Shown here: positions 38,301-48,716 of the stretch, piece by piece | Layout of the letters: the number at the start of each line of letters is the position of its first letter | Numbering within the stretch: the stretch's first letter is position 1 | Assembly: GCA_003255065.1 (NCBI GenBank) | Contig: QAOA01004109.1 | Coordinates: 21,178-85,177 of the forward strand | Direction of reading: 5' to 3' | Length of the DNA stretch: 64,000 bases | From: Cercis canadensis | Lineage: Eukaryota; Streptophyta; Magnoliopsida; Fabales; Fabaceae | Program-made: the position numbers and the translations under genes | The notes under the pieces: generated by a model | Seen by the model: only the letters and a program-made list of their open reading frames with translations | Told to the model about the DNA's origin: nothing | The model's database searches: none

Positions 38301-38705
38301 CGTTATCAAAGAACTAAAAATTAAATTTTTTGAGTAATTACTATAAATTACATTTTTAATTAATCATAGTGCCAATAATCCAAGTTTGAGTACTTCAATC
38401 ACAGTAAAGTATACACAATTACAAGAATTAAGCAATAAAGATACATCATATGAAACCCCACAAAAGAAGCACGGATCATTTTCTATATAATACATTCCAG
38501 CAGGAGGCACACATCATTTAATAACTAATTCAAGCAAAACCCAGTAAAAGATTGCGCAATATATGAAAAATGGGGCAAGAACAAAAATGGTTTTTTTGGG
38601 TTTCAGTCATTTAAGTAAAAAATAACTCAAAATCTCAAGTATAGGAAGATGGGCACGTACCTGAAAAGTGTGAGCTGGTAGTTGCCACCCATGTTTCCTC
38701 ACCAT
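24081..38705 (-). CDS. DHHC-type protein S-acyltransferase, nine coding exons
   Basis: The enzyme attaches palmitate to cysteines of membrane-associated proteins. I can place nine exons, all with GT/AG borders in phase 0: 38661-38705, 36565-36678, 30909-31313, 28329-28397, 28133-28204, 27901-28029, 27716-27796, 27125-27325 and 24081-25169. They give 734 residues starting [15 protein letters not shown], typical of the Arabidopsis PAT19-22 group. Two N-terminal membrane segments (about 15-35 and 40-65) precede a loop. The cysteine-rich domain includes KHCRSCDKC (194-202) and DHHC (207-210), then [11 protein letters not shown]. Two further membrane segments follow (about 222-250 and 272-300) and TTYE (308-311) is the conserved TTxE motif. 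The long Ser/Pro-rich C-terminal tail (373-734) looks cytosolic and disordered. Introns 1 (36679-38660), 2 (31314-36564), 3 (28398-30908) and 8 (25170-27124) are large and full of repeats. It looks intact. Confidence 0.93.
25790..25853. repeat. Poly(T) tract with an N inside PAT intron 8
   Basis: An almost pure T run of about 60 bases carries an N at 25849. CTTTCAATA-type strings flank it on both sides (about 25747 and 25872). It is probably a sequencing or join problem at a homopolymer. The lysine-rich minus-strand frames across it are artefacts. Confidence 0.8.
31936..32885. mobile_element. TIR-like repeat element in PAT intron 2
   Basis: The left end carries ATCAATATCGGGCAATAC and GATAGGTATCGCACGATA. 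The right end, reverse-complemented, carries AGAATATCGTAGTATG and TATTGCATCGTAGC, so the termini are rich in related TATCG(T/C)A words in inverted orientation. The interior (about 32160-32465) is less AT-rich, with a (GA)n run and exon-like composition. No clean target duplication was found. It is probably a non-autonomous DNA transposon; family not assigned. Confidence 0.5.
33150..34925 (+). mobile_element. Ty1/copia fossil inserted antisense in PAT intron 2
   Basis: Plus-strand pieces in copia order: an integrase C-terminal region ([11 protein letters not shown] near 33261; YANFFRSI near 33384), a linker ending in LPIALRK-like sequence near 33620, an RT C-terminal stretch (FQVKDLG near 33898; SQRKYV-like near 33980), and RNaseH ([13 protein letters not shown] near 34395; GATI then a TRINYTCNK-like end near 34607-34670). 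A GGGGGAG polypurine tract lies at about 34707-34713, followed by an LTR-like segment with CTATAAAAAC near 34814. The front of the element is missing. It is an old, broken fossil, opposite in orientation to the host gene. Confidence 0.8.
35286..35323. repeat. (AT)n microsatellite in PAT intron 2
   Basis: A pure dinucleotide AT run of about 36 bases, likely length-polymorphic. Confidence 0.85.
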
Positions 38706-39366
38706 AGCTACTCAATTCAGAGCCAAACCCACCCGGCACCTCTCCAGCTGAGTAACGGAAGATATAGCAGAAGAAAAACAAGAGACTAGGACCGAAAAGA
38801 GAAAATCAGTGAGATAGAGGAGAAAAGTTTCCCTCTCTGGAAACCAAACCCCGGTACCACACCTCCTTTTTTCTGAAAAGAAAAGAAGGAAAATAGTAAT
38901 AAATAACCGGACACTGCCAAAAAAAAAAAAAAGTATACGTATTGGATTCAAGTTGTCATTTGTCATTTTAATATGCTAAAGGGAAATATATTCTCAATTT
39001 CTAAAGTTAGGAGAAAAGCATTTAAGTGCTTTTAAGTAGGTACTTATTATACGGATAAAATTATTAAAATATTATTTGATATAACGTAATTATTTTATTT
39101 ATATATGTAATTATTTTATGTTGTGTATGATTATCATGTTTAAAAATAAATAGTATAATATTATATATAAGTAGAATAACTATGTAGTACTTAAGAGAAT
39201 TTTGGTCTTTTAATTCATGTGGCCAGCATCTACTTTGAACCTCAATTTCTTTAGCACTTAAATGTCTTTTTTCCTTGATTTGAAACTTGGGAATAACTTT
39301 CCATAAAGAAACTGTCATTTGTCTATTTAATTTGGATTTGAGTAAGGAGGCTTGTATTTTTGGGAG
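38706..39366. other. 5' flank of the S-acyltransferase gene
   Basis: It should hold the 5' UTR and promoter of the minus-strand gene. An A-tract (about 38920-38932) is the only marked feature; no TATA box is convincing. Confidence 0.4.
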
Positions 39367-39710
39367 GTAGTGCTACCCCACCTCATATTGAGGGAGTTTT
39401 TGGTGGGATCTATGTCTTGAAATTTGTGTCATTGTGAAAATTTTGAAAAATTGAATTACACAATATGAATTAAATTTCAAATTACAGTTGACAAAATTTA
39501 AGTTTAATTTTGTTAAAGAAAATCATTTTTTTGCATTATTTTTTAATATTTTTAGCAGTTTTTATGTGTTGCTCTGTTTATACATTTTACAACAAACTAA
39601 TTCTTCTGATTCACACTAGGTGACTTTTTTTTTTAGATCTTCACAATAATAGAAATTTCAAAGGGTGGGTTCCACCAAAAGCCTTCAATGAGGAGGTTAG
39701 GTAGCACTAC
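39367..39710. mobile_element. MITE with about 80-bp terminal inverted repeats
   Basis: The left end GTAGTGCTACCCCACCTCAT and the right end, reverse-complemented GTAGTGCTACCTAACCTCCT, pair and keep pairing inwards through TTTTGGTGGGA/TTTTGGTGGAA and TTGAAATTT words for about 80 bases. The middle is AT-rich and non-coding. I could not define a target duplication, so the superfamily is left open. Confidence 0.7.
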
Positions 39711-39779
39711 TTGTTTTAAACATAGGGTAGCTTAGCAGCCATCTTTGAGTAAAAAATATGTTCAGCCCCCTTTGAGTAA

Positions 39780-40010
39780 AAAATATTTTTAGTCCTTAAC
39801 AGATACTCGTAAAATTATTTGGGTTCTTAAAATATTTTTTTGTACCAATTAAGTCCTTTAAGGTCAATTAGTTGATCAAAATGATCCTTGATTTAATCAC
39901 TTGGGTACTTGAAAATAACCATTTTGATCAACTAATTGATCTTTCAGGAAACCAGGTGATGCAAAAAAAAATTCAGAATCTTTTAAGGGATAAAAAAAAA
40001 AAACTTCTCT
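39780..40010. mobile_element. Fold-back MITE relic
   Basis: A central inverted pair CAATTAGTTGATCAAAATG and CATTTTGATCAACTAATTG is nearly perfect, and flanking TTAGTCCTTAA / TTAAGGGATAAAA words extend the pairing. It belongs to the same 'TTTAGTCC' style as the element at 538-907, but its outer ends are eroded. Confidence 0.55.
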
Positions 40011-40439
40011 TTGAATTTTTATTGTGATTTGCAAGAAAATCACTAAAATTTTCTACTTTATTTTTCTACATTATTTAGAGCCAAGAAAATTTAAGTGTTG
40101 TTCTTAGCATTTCAAAAATATCATAGGTTATCTAATTATTCTATTTATATTTGACATATCTTAAATATTATAAGCACATACTTAAACTTAAAAACTAAAA
40201 TATGAATAAAATAACTACATAGCCTAAAAAATATTTTGAGATTTTAAAGTATATACCACTTACAAAAAATACAAGTGCATTTGCTAGGAATTAATTTGGG
40301 GATTTTTTTTTATAACCCAGTACAATTGGGGTGGCCCATCCTTGCTAAAAAAGTCATGCTATTAAAGCACCTGCAGCTATAATTTTGGGTAGAGGAGTGC
40401 TTTGAACTTCCCTTTTTGTCAAAGCGAAACCTTGAAGTA

Positions 40440-41340
40440 AATCACTAAAATTTTCAATTTTTATTTCCTAGCTCAAGAAAAAAAAAATCGACCCACGGAC
40501 AGTGTAAAATAATTATACACAATTATTGAATCAAGTGTTGTCATGTATTAAATAGTATTTTAAAAATCAGACCAGACTGGGTAGTTTGACCGATTCAATC
40601 AGTGCCCAGTCTGAATTCCAGTTCGGTTAGAGAGTTAAACCGTTAGAACGGTTAAATTGGAGTGAACCAATGTGAATTGGTGAAAATCAATGAACTGGTT
40701 CGATTTTACATAACCATATGGTTCATTGATTTTTTTTTTCAAAATTGCATCATTTTGAAGAAAATTTGAAAACATTCCACCAAGGGATTCGAACCCCCTT
40801 CCTAAAAGAAGGGGATAAAAGGCTTAAACCATTAAACCAATATTTCTTTTGTGAATAAATTTGCATTATAATTTACTTATTCACATTTAAATTATATAAT
40901 GGGTAAATATTAACCATAAGATGATTCGAAACCTCCTTCCAAGAAAGAGAAAAGACATTTGTCACTTTATTAACTTTAATTTTATTAACAAATTTGTATA
41001 AAAATATATTTATTATAACTTAGAATATACAATAGGCACATTAAATATTATATTTATATAAAAATTATATTTATGACGTCATCGGTTCGACCATTTTGTC
41101 CAACCGGTTCAACTGATGCTTATTCTCTAAAATGGTTCACTTACCAATCTAATTTTTAAAATATTGGTATTAAGTGTGTGTTTGAATTAGATATGAAAAA
41201 TAAATTTTGTAAAGATTTTGGTTAGAATAATTTATGGAAGAGAACCAATTTTATATTTGGATATGTTGTTTTTAGAAGTGGTTTTGTAATAGAGAAAATT
41301 GCTTGTAGGTGTCAAATAATTACAAAGAAAAAAAAGGTCC
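40440..41340 (+). repeat. Dispersed repeat, copy interrupted by a transposon
   Basis: Sequence on both sides of 40554-41166 (for example GTGTTGTCATGTATTAA on the left and GTGTGTGTTTGAATTA on the right) matches an uninterrupted copy at about 42310-42540. The match continues through GAAAAATAAATT and ATTTTATATTTG words. It is non-coding. Confidence 0.7.
40554..41166. mobile_element. Non-autonomous MULE-type element with 9-bp target duplication
   Basis: The element begins AGTATTTTAAAAATCAGACC and, reverse-complemented at the other end, CAATATTTTAAAAATTAGATTG. The interior is rich in ACCGGTT / GGTTCGA words, as in a widespread plant repeat with 'CCGGTTCAAC' ends. GTATTAAAT at 40545-40553 and GTATTAAGT at 41167-41175 are a 9-base duplication with one later change. 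The empty site is seen in a paralogous repeat at 42437-42445 (GTATTAAGT once). It is non-coding; a TTCGAACCC string inside is not a tRNA. Confidence 0.8.
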
Positions 41341-42309
41341 GAAATGATAAAATTAGGGTGATAAAATCTTAAGGTAGTTAGATAAAAATTCACTCAATAG
41401 TAACAAAAGAGATTTAGACTAGAATCAACAGCTCCAAATTTTCGCTTATGTGGATAAATATCAACTTAATCAAAATGCTTAAGTTCATAAGTCTTGATCA
41501 AATTCAAATATTATATATCACATATATTTATTTCTATTCAATGTGAGACTTTTATATATACTTCATATTACTTAACACCCGTATCATTTACAAGTGCACA
41601 TTCTTAATATGAATATAATCGTACTTAACTTTTAATTTTTCTTAGACTCCAAGTATTTGATGGAAATCAAATACTTGCTCACTTAGAGATTTAATTGCTA
41701 AAAATATGATGAAATCAAATTAATAAAATTACCAAGTAATTAATATGAGCCAAATCCCAACATTGAGAATGGTGAACAAGGTCGTGCTGCTGTAGCCAAT
41801 AACAGTTTTCTCAAAATTGATTTTGAGGCTTCAAAAGCTGTTGGAGGGGTTTCTAGAAGGTAAATTTTATAAAATTCATCATTAAATTGTGACGATGCCA
41901 AATCTGAGTTAAAGGTCAGAAAGATTAATGAGGTTGGACCAAGAGTATATTAATTGCACAGTAACAAATGAACTAAAAGTCTGGTGGTGATACCCAAACT
42001 CCGAAGCTTAAGTCAGCATAGTCCAAATTAAAGAGGGTAGTAAACGTTAAGGGAAGCAAAAATTCGTATATCTATTGCTGAGAACTATTTATAAAGAAGG
42101 ATTAAAGGGTATGACAAGAATATCCAAAATTGAGATTAATTTGATGATGTGCGTCTTTAGTAAAATATCCCTGAAAGTAATGAGCCAAAAAATTGGGTAT
42201 CTACAAATTAAAAATTTCCATGCTACAAATCATGCTATTAAAATTTCATAAATTCTAAAACTTAAACAGTACTCCATTGCATTGTTGGGATTCTTAAAAG
42301 TACAATAAT
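41341..42309. other. Intergenic stretch, nothing recognised
   Basis: A short exon-like patch encoding NIENGEQGRAAVANNSFLKI lies at about 41762-41821, but it ends in a stop soon after and no partner exon was found. The rest is AT-rich. Confidence 0.35.
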
Positions 42310-42540
42310 CACTAATCTTCAATTTTTATTTCCTATATATATAGAATTTAATTTTGATCCAGCACGAAAAAAAAAAAAAAAGCTATTCTCAGAGTGTAGA
42401 AAAGTTATAAACAATGATCGAATTAGGTGTTGTCATGTATTAAGTGAGTGTTTAATTACTTGTGAAAAATAAATTCTTTAAAATATTGATTTGGATGGAA
42501 TCAATTTCTGAATCTGAAGAATTGATTGGGAGAGAATCGA
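42310..42540 (+). repeat. Dispersed repeat, uninterrupted copy (empty site)
   Basis: This is homologous to the flanks of the MULE-type element at 40554-41166. It runs straight through GTGTTGTCATGTATTAAGTG without the insertion and so shows the pre-insertion state. Confidence 0.7.
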
Positions 42541-42700
42541 TTTTATATTTGATATTAATTTTAGGAGTGTCAGTTTAATTCATATTAATTACGGTGCTGC
42601 TACTAGTGGGACCACACTCGTCGATCTCTTTTGAAGCCTCTTGGCCGATGCTTCTGCTGTAGTTTTTGTTAGGCCTTAGTTTTTCCTTCTTTTTATCTTA

Positions 42701-42775
42701 AGTACCAAAAAGTGTATCAACAAATAGTGACTAATGANAGTACCAAAAAGAGAATCAACAAATAGTGACTAATGA
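42701..42775. repeat. 37-bp duplication around an N (assembly join)
   Basis: Bases 42701-42737 and 42739-42775 are almost identical (both start AGTACCAAAAAG and end TAGTGACTAATGA) and abut the N at 42738, as expected for an unmerged contig overlap. Confidence 0.7.
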
Positions 42776-42819
42776 GCGCCCGTTTAGATAAATAATTTAT
42801 TTAAGTGCTCATGTAATAT

Positions 42820-43400
42820 AAAATACCCAAAAAGAAAAAAAGTAGAAGTAGAAATTGCCATAAATCTCATACAGAGCAATAATTTTATGTATTTTTTTAT
42901 ATGAAACAATACTTTTATTTTCAAATTATAGTTTTTTTATTTTTGCTACTAAAAAAAATAGCAACTAAGCAATACTCACTAATGTCAAAGCCACGTGTCT
43001 TTTTCTTATTTATTGTTTCTATGTAGTATGACATACTGTAATTATATAGAAAATAGGTAAAAAACCTCTTCTACTCTTAAATAAAATATAGAGCTTCCTA
43101 CCCATTTGGTTCAAAAGAACCATATAATAAATGCAATAGCCACAAGACTTCATCTCCAAAGTAGAAGTAGAAATAACCAAACGGCTTATAGCCGAATGAT
43201 ATTGAGAATGAGTTTTGTGTTCAAATTTAGAATTATAGCCAAAATACCCAAAAAGAAAAAAAGTAGAAGTAGAAATTGCCATAAATCCCATACAGAGCAA
43301 TAATTTTATTTATTTATTTATATGAAACAATACTTTTATTTTCAAATTATAGTTTTGTTATTTTTGCTACTGAAAAAAATAGCAACTAAGCAATACTTTT
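42820..43400. repeat. Direct repeats of about 160 bp, 416 bp apart
   Basis: The block beginning ATACCCAAAAAG and containing GAAATTGCCATAAAT and ATACAGAGCAATAATTTTAT occurs at about 42822-42980 and again at about 43238-43396, with few differences. The DNA between them shows no coding sequence. It could be a tandem duplication or the long ends of a very small retroelement; no TG/CA ends were identified. Confidence 0.65.
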
Positions 43401-43435
43401 TTTTTTTTTTTCAAATTATAGTTATTTAGATACAA

Positions 43436-43675
43436 TTAATGTTTGAATGTAAACGAATTAACTCCAACATCCTTTCCAGCACATTGTGGAACATCCTCCA
43501 TCACTTTCGCTTGACCTTTGGGATAATAAATCCCTGTCCTTTCATGTGGAACCCAAAGGTTATTATCGTTTTCACCCATATAGCGCTTGTTCTTCTTCTC
43601 CTCCACCTCCAAATTTGTTGACTCGAGTATTGAATCTGCAGAAGAGCTTTTCTTGTGGAAGTTTTTCCATATCAT
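43436..43675 (-). CDS. LEA-like fragment with a WVPHERTGIYYPKG motif
   Basis: The minus-strand frame encodes a hydrophilic Lys/Glu/Asn-rich start, then NLWVPHERTGIYYPKGQAKV (about residues 40-59) and MEDVPQC. From memory this W-V-P-H-x-x-T-G-x-Y/F motif is shared with small mitochondrial or stress-related LEA-type plant proteins; I have not searched it. An AACACAG acceptor-like string just before the ATG (about 43682-43688) suggests that this is a last exon and that a first exon should lie upstream (above 43.7 kb). I did not find one. The normal C-terminus after the motif seems shortened. It could be a real short gene or a decayed copy. Confidence 0.4.
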   Translation of the reverse strand: MIWKNFHKKSSSADSILESTNLEVEEKKNKRYMGENDNNLWVPHERTGIYYPKGQAKVMEDVPQCAGKDVGVNSFTFKH

Positions 43676-44081
43676 TTGCCTGTGTTAATTTGCAGACAAG
43701 GTTATGAAAGTAAAATATGCAAAATGTTAAGAAAGTAAAAGTAAAATATTTGAAATAAAAGAAAAACGTTGTATTGATTTTTATTTGAGATTTTTACTTT
43801 GATTTGCGAAATATATTCATTTTTTTTTTTTGTCTACAAGTGATTACCCAACGGTAGTAGCATATCCCCTCCTATAATTTCATCTCACTTGGTTTAATGA
43901 AATTTGAACATTGGACCTCCATGACAGAATGTGTAGTGCTCAACCATTGAGCTGTCTCATTATTGGAGACACCAAATATATTCATTTATCCTCTAAGTAT
44001 AGGATGGAAACATTATAAGGCAAACTAAAACACATGAGGATTCAATTGGGAAAAAACCTAGATTGCTCTGTATGAGATTTA
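43676..44081. other. Repeat-like spacer
   Basis: The segment 43830-43975 (ATTACCCAACGG through GAGCTGTCTCATTATTGGAG) has the look of a dispersed plant repeat. No transposon end was defined and no gene is seen. Confidence 0.35.
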
Positions 44082-45022
44082 TTAGGCAAAATACTCATTC
44101 AGTTCCAACTAAAACACATGAGGATTCAGTTGAGGGAATAAACTGAGAAATTCTATGATTTTTAAGGACCCAAAACTTGTCATAATTATAAAATTATATA
44201 TTAGTCGCAGTGTATTCTTTTGAGTTCAGAATCTGTTCTTTTTTTAAAAAAAATAAAAATTAAGGATGTTAGAAAAATTCCCATTTAAAAAGCCATTATA
44301 ATGGTGAAAAATTTAGATAATTTCAAGGAAATCTCATATTCAAATTTCAAATTTCATATTTCCAAGTTTCAAATTTGTGTAAACTGTCCTGTTAAGTTTT
44401 TGTCCACTATTTGGATGAAACCCTTATCATGTGCACTATAATTTACATATCCACTCAAGATTTCAAAAATTTACCCCTTCAGGTTTTGAAAATATGCAAA
44501 AAAATTCCCTTAGTGACATATATAGGTTTTGTCCAAATAATCGATGGAATCCTAACGTAGGGGTTTGCAGGAGTTTCAAACCCTAGATGGTTAAATGCCT
44601 AGTTAGTAAGGACAGAAGGGTAAATTCATGGCTCAGAGTTGAAGAGGATACCATGCAATTTACTATATATGTAACATAATTGGTATGTTTTGTGCACTTT
44701 TTTTTAATCATAACGGTTACCTTGAAAAGCTTAGGACAACGCTGCATAATTTTATTATCTTTTTTCGTTACATAGGAGTACAATGCTCAAGGGAAAGAGG
44801 AGGGGGGAAGTACACGGTGAGTATAGAACCCTCAAATTTTTTGTTTTTACATGTAGGATGCCATGTATTTGCCATATAGGCAGTTGTAATACAATTTGTG
44901 TACTATTGTCTATGTAAGATGCCACATATGTGATTTCCATTAGTATTTTTTACGGGGTTAGAATTTGGAACAACATTGATGCAATTTGAAAACATTTGGA
45001 ACTAAATGAGTATTTTGCCTAA
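44082..45022. mobile_element. TIR DNA transposon, non-autonomous, TTA target duplication
   Basis: The ends TTAGGCAAAATACTCATTCA and, reverse-complemented, TTAGGCAAAATACTCATTTA are about 27-bp inverted repeats continuing into AGTTCCAA. TTA is present directly outside both ends (44079-44081 and 45023-45025), the duplication size and sequence made by PIF/Harbinger transposases. The 941-bp interior encodes no transposase. The superfamily is inferred from the TTA only, and the termini do not start with the usual GG(G/C). Confidence 0.65.
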
Positions 45023-46254
45023 TTAATTTATACTCCAATACCAGCAATTCAAACCACAAAAAGAAAAAATGATAATTTCCTCTTGCATTCTGCGATCACA
45101 TGCCAAAGCTTATTTACTTTGCTGGTTCCACGTGATGAAGAATCCAGTATTGGATGAAGAAAAACATGAAAATGTCTAACAATTGAATATTATCCCAAAT
45201 TAAAAGAGTGACATTTGAATCACAATAGGAGTATATGAGGCTGGGTTTATGGGAGAGAGCATGAACTTCACCATTATATAAGCACAAACATTGATGGATA
45301 GAACATAGAACACACACACACACACATATATGAAAATCAAAGCGTTCAACATAAGAAAGAAAGAAAAAAAAGTTGTCTTTGGGGTATTTTTATTTACACA
45401 TTAGTTATTATCACGTTATTTTCACACTAAGCATATATGATAGCATTTAAATTTAATTGAACTTACTTAAACTTCTTTAATAAAATTAATTATACACACA
45501 ATTTCATATAGTGTGAAAGAAACATTAATTCTGTATGAGGTGACAAAAAAGTCATTGAACAACTTCAAGCATATAAAAGGTTTTGACTAATGAAAATAAT
45601 TTTCTTTGAATGTACTAGGTCAATATAGGACGTGCGCCCTTAAGATTATTCAGACAGTGATTTAATATATGCATGTGTAATAAATGTGTAAAATAATTTT
45701 GTAAACATATCACCACTCTTAAAATACAATAGAAATGAGGTTATTAGGAATTAGAGACTCAAAAATTTGAATGATATATTGCTACAAAAGTTAAAGAAAG
45801 AGATAAGAAGATGAAGGGCAATTAAAGTTCTTACTTGAAAACCTTGGAGTTCATTGTTTGTGCGCCTTTCACAAATGAATTAGGAGCCATCTCTAACTTT
45901 CTTTTGGGAAAAGATTCAGATCCACAAGACTATACAATATGTGCATATAGTTTTGTGTTTTTATATATGCAATGTATGAGTGTCGTTTTGTGGTGGGGTT
46001 ATCCGTTTATCTTTATATATGCGTGTCGTTTGTGGTGGGTTTATCCGTTTCTCTCTTCCCAATGAGGATGGAGGATGGAGTATGGACCATGTTAGCATAA
46101 ATCCTTGTCCTTCTCGCTATCTCATCTGCTGCTGCCTATTCCTTCCTTCCTTAATAAGTTGTAACATTAATTGTTATGGTCCATTGGAAACTAGTTTCTA
46201 GATTGCATAAGAATCTCGCTCAAGCATCCCAAGTGAGAAGATTATTTGAGTTAA
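45023..46254. other. Intergenic stretch
   Basis: A (CA)n run lies at about 45311-45326. A short tandem unit GTGTCGTTT(T)GTGGTGGG is repeated at about 45979 and 46023. No gene or transposon end is recognised. Confidence 0.4.
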
Positions 46255-46495
46255 ATATATTTTTTGTTTCTGAATTATTTTTTAAATATTATTTTAGTCT
46301 TTGATTAATTTTTTATGTCACTTTAATCTTTAAATAATCATTTTATCTACTAAATCAGTCATTTAAGTGATCATTTTTTATCTTATGAAGGATTGATTTA
46401 GCGTGTAATATAATTATTCAAGAATTAAAATGATATAAAAAATAAATCAATAACTAAACTGAGATTTGAAAAATAATTTAAGGACTTATTTTATG
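46255..46495. mobile_element. Fold-back MITE relic
   Basis: Left words TCTGAATTATTTTT and TTTTAGTCTTTGATT pair with right words AAAAATAATTTAAGGA and AATCAATAACTAAACTGA. The arms are imperfect, with a short loop near 46370, in the same 'TTTAGTC' style as other elements in the window. No clear target duplication. Confidence 0.5.
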
Positions 46496-47588
46496 GATTA
46501 GCTGCACCTAATTATTGTTGAGGAGAAAGTGAAGGATTGATTGACACATCATCAGCAAATCAAAAGAGGATAACTTTAACTATGTCCAAAACTCCTAAAA
46601 AAACAAAAGAAAACTATGTCCAAAACTCAGCCGAAAGTTGTACTAAAAAATACTTAAAGTCAAAATTGTGGTTAATCCTATTTACCAACTCTCATAATTT
46701 TTTTGGCATGATCTCATCAATTACTCTAATTGCAAATTCCCTTTTTCTTTTTTTCAAATTGATAATAATAGCCTCTAATCTTCTTTTATTATTTGTAACC
46801 TCCTTATAGTAAAATAATGCTAAGTTAATTCAAAACTAGGTAGAATTAGATAGGATAGAGTAGTACAAACTTATAAATTACTGAAAGAAAAACTTATGTC
46901 CTATTATCTTTATTTCTTATATATATACTAAAACTCTCATGCAATGACATGCAACTAACATAATTAACATACAATTATTTAATATGAATTTTTTTGGCTA
47001 ATGATATTCAATAGGCTTAATTGTAATTTTAATCTCCTTATTTTGATAAAGTAAACAATTTAGTCTCTCTTCTTTAAAAATGAATCATTTAAACCTTTTA
47101 TTTTGACAAACGTTGTATTTTTAGTCCCTTCATCTTTAAGCCACTTAAAATCAGACGGGATTGCTGACTTGGCATTAAAAAATTATTATTTTCATTTGAC
47201 TTAGGTTGTATTATGCATTGTTTTTGTGTTATGCATTAATATAGGTTCCATCATCCGGAGCATTGATAACAGCTATTCAGAGCAAACAGTTGTGGCAATA
47301 TGCCCTCAACAAGGCTCTTGCGGTACCATTTGCCTCGTATATTCTTTTCAAATACTTTTTTTTGGCTAAGATTTTTTTCTTCTGAGAAAGCCTCATGAGA
47401 ACTAATTGTCTCCTTATTTATCAATATTGCTGAGATTTAAAAGTAACCTTGTAGATTAATCAAAAATTAATTTATGAAAATACAACCTCATTAGATATTT
47501 GAATTTAATAATATTTTAGTATTCACAAAGTCAAAATAAGGATAATCTGGTGGAAGTTGAGTTTAAAAGAATAAAAAGAAAATATTGA
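46496..47588. other. Intergenic stretch with half of a fold-back element and one exon-like patch
   Basis: The segment 47015-47180 carries TTTAGTCTCTC- and TTTTAGTCCCTTC-type words of the fold-back family without a recognisable partner arm. At 47247-47322 an open stretch (GALITAIQSKQLWQYALNKA) is bordered by AG and GT, so it could be a stray exon; I do not recognise it and found no neighbouring exons. Confidence 0.35.
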
Positions 47589-48020
47589 AATGAGTTAGGT
47601 TAATGTAATTGAGAGTTGTAAAAAAACCACTCAATATGGTCTAGTAATAAGGTCTAGGTAATTTATAGAAAATCAGGGAATCGAACATCCATCGTGTAAT
47701 AAAAAATATTGAGAATTGTAAGATAATAGATAAATTAAGTTAATGAGTTAGGTTAATGTACTTGAGAATTGTTAAAAAAAAGCTCACTGAGCGTGGTCTA
47801 GTAATAAAGAGTCTGGGTAATTTATAAGAGATCAAGAATTCGAACATCCATTATGTAACCAAAAATATTAAAATGAGTTAGGTTAATGAAGTTGAGAATT
47901 GTAAAAAAATTATCGGGTGTGGTACGTCTAGTAATAAGTAGTCTAGGCAATTTGTAGGAGATAAGGGATTAGAGCATCCATCATGTAACCAAAAATATTG
48001 AGAATTGTACAATAATAGAT
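47589..48020. repeat. Tandem repeat of about 140 bp, three copies
   Basis: Copies start with AATGAGTTAGGTTAATG or TGAGTTAGGTTAATG at about 47589, 47743 and 47873. Each contains GTCTAGTAATAA and a CGAACATCCAT(C/T)-like string. Copy lengths vary (about 153, 130 and 145). It is non-coding and lies next to the solo LTR region. Confidence 0.75.
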
Positions 48021-48213
48021 AAATTAAATTCATTAAAAAGAAGGAAGAGAGTACTATTTAACTAGAAGAAATACTACTAGAGATAAATGGAAGAAAAATG
48101 TTTTGAATAATAATCTAATATCACTTTTTGTGACACTAGTTGAGGAGGTACAATGTGAGGTGTACATGAGAAAAGTGTAAGTAAATATAATTAATCTTAT
48201 TTTTGAGTGTGTT

Positions 48214-48554
48214 TGTAAGAATCCTTAGAAAGGATGATCAACAGTGAACACGAAGGAAGAAGAAGAACAAATCAGAGAGAATGAAGAAAATACTTCTTGT
48301 ATATTCTATTCACCTACTGATACATTACACCAGATGTCTATATATATAGTAAGGTAGAAGAAAGTAAAGTGCCACGTAGGCATACAACTCAGCTTTGACT
48401 AACTCCTGATAACAGAATATAACTATATCAGCTAACTAAGGTTAAGTAAATCAACTAATACTAACTACAGCACAGCTGGCTAACTAACTACTCTAGTTAT
48501 AAATAAACTATACAATCTAACTAACTAACTAACTAACTCAGAATATTCTGTACA
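48214..48554 (-). mobile_element. Solo LTR, copia-like, with 5-bp target duplication GTGTT
   Basis: The segment starts TGTAAGAATCC and ends ATTCTGTACA on the plus strand, has GTGTT immediately outside both ends (48209-48213 and 48555-48559), and is 341 bp long. On the minus strand a TATATATAGACA core-promoter-like string lies at about 48337-48348. No internal retroelement sequence adjoins it, so it is a solo LTR left by recombination. The perfect target duplication suggests moderate age. Fossil. Confidence 0.8.
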
Positions 48555-48716
48555 GTGTTACAATGTAAATAGCATTACAAGGCAGTAGAACATTTTTATT
48601 GTAGGAAGAGTATATAAGGAGCTAAAAGCCTCACCTATGTAACTCACCAAGAAACACTGCTTTGAATTTTCGCTCATGATATGGAATATATAACTGTGTG
48701 GTTACAGTACAGAATG

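Noticed and set aside
40785-40805. GGGATTCGAACCCCC as the T-arm of a tRNA gene
   Set aside because: No anticodon arm, acceptor stem or D-arm can be folded around it. It lies inside a MULE-type repeat, where this word is common.
47247-47322. Stray exon encoding GALITAIQSKQLWQYALNKA
   Set aside because: Splice-like borders are present, but no upstream or downstream exon was found and I do not recognise the peptide. It is noted only within the spacer entry.
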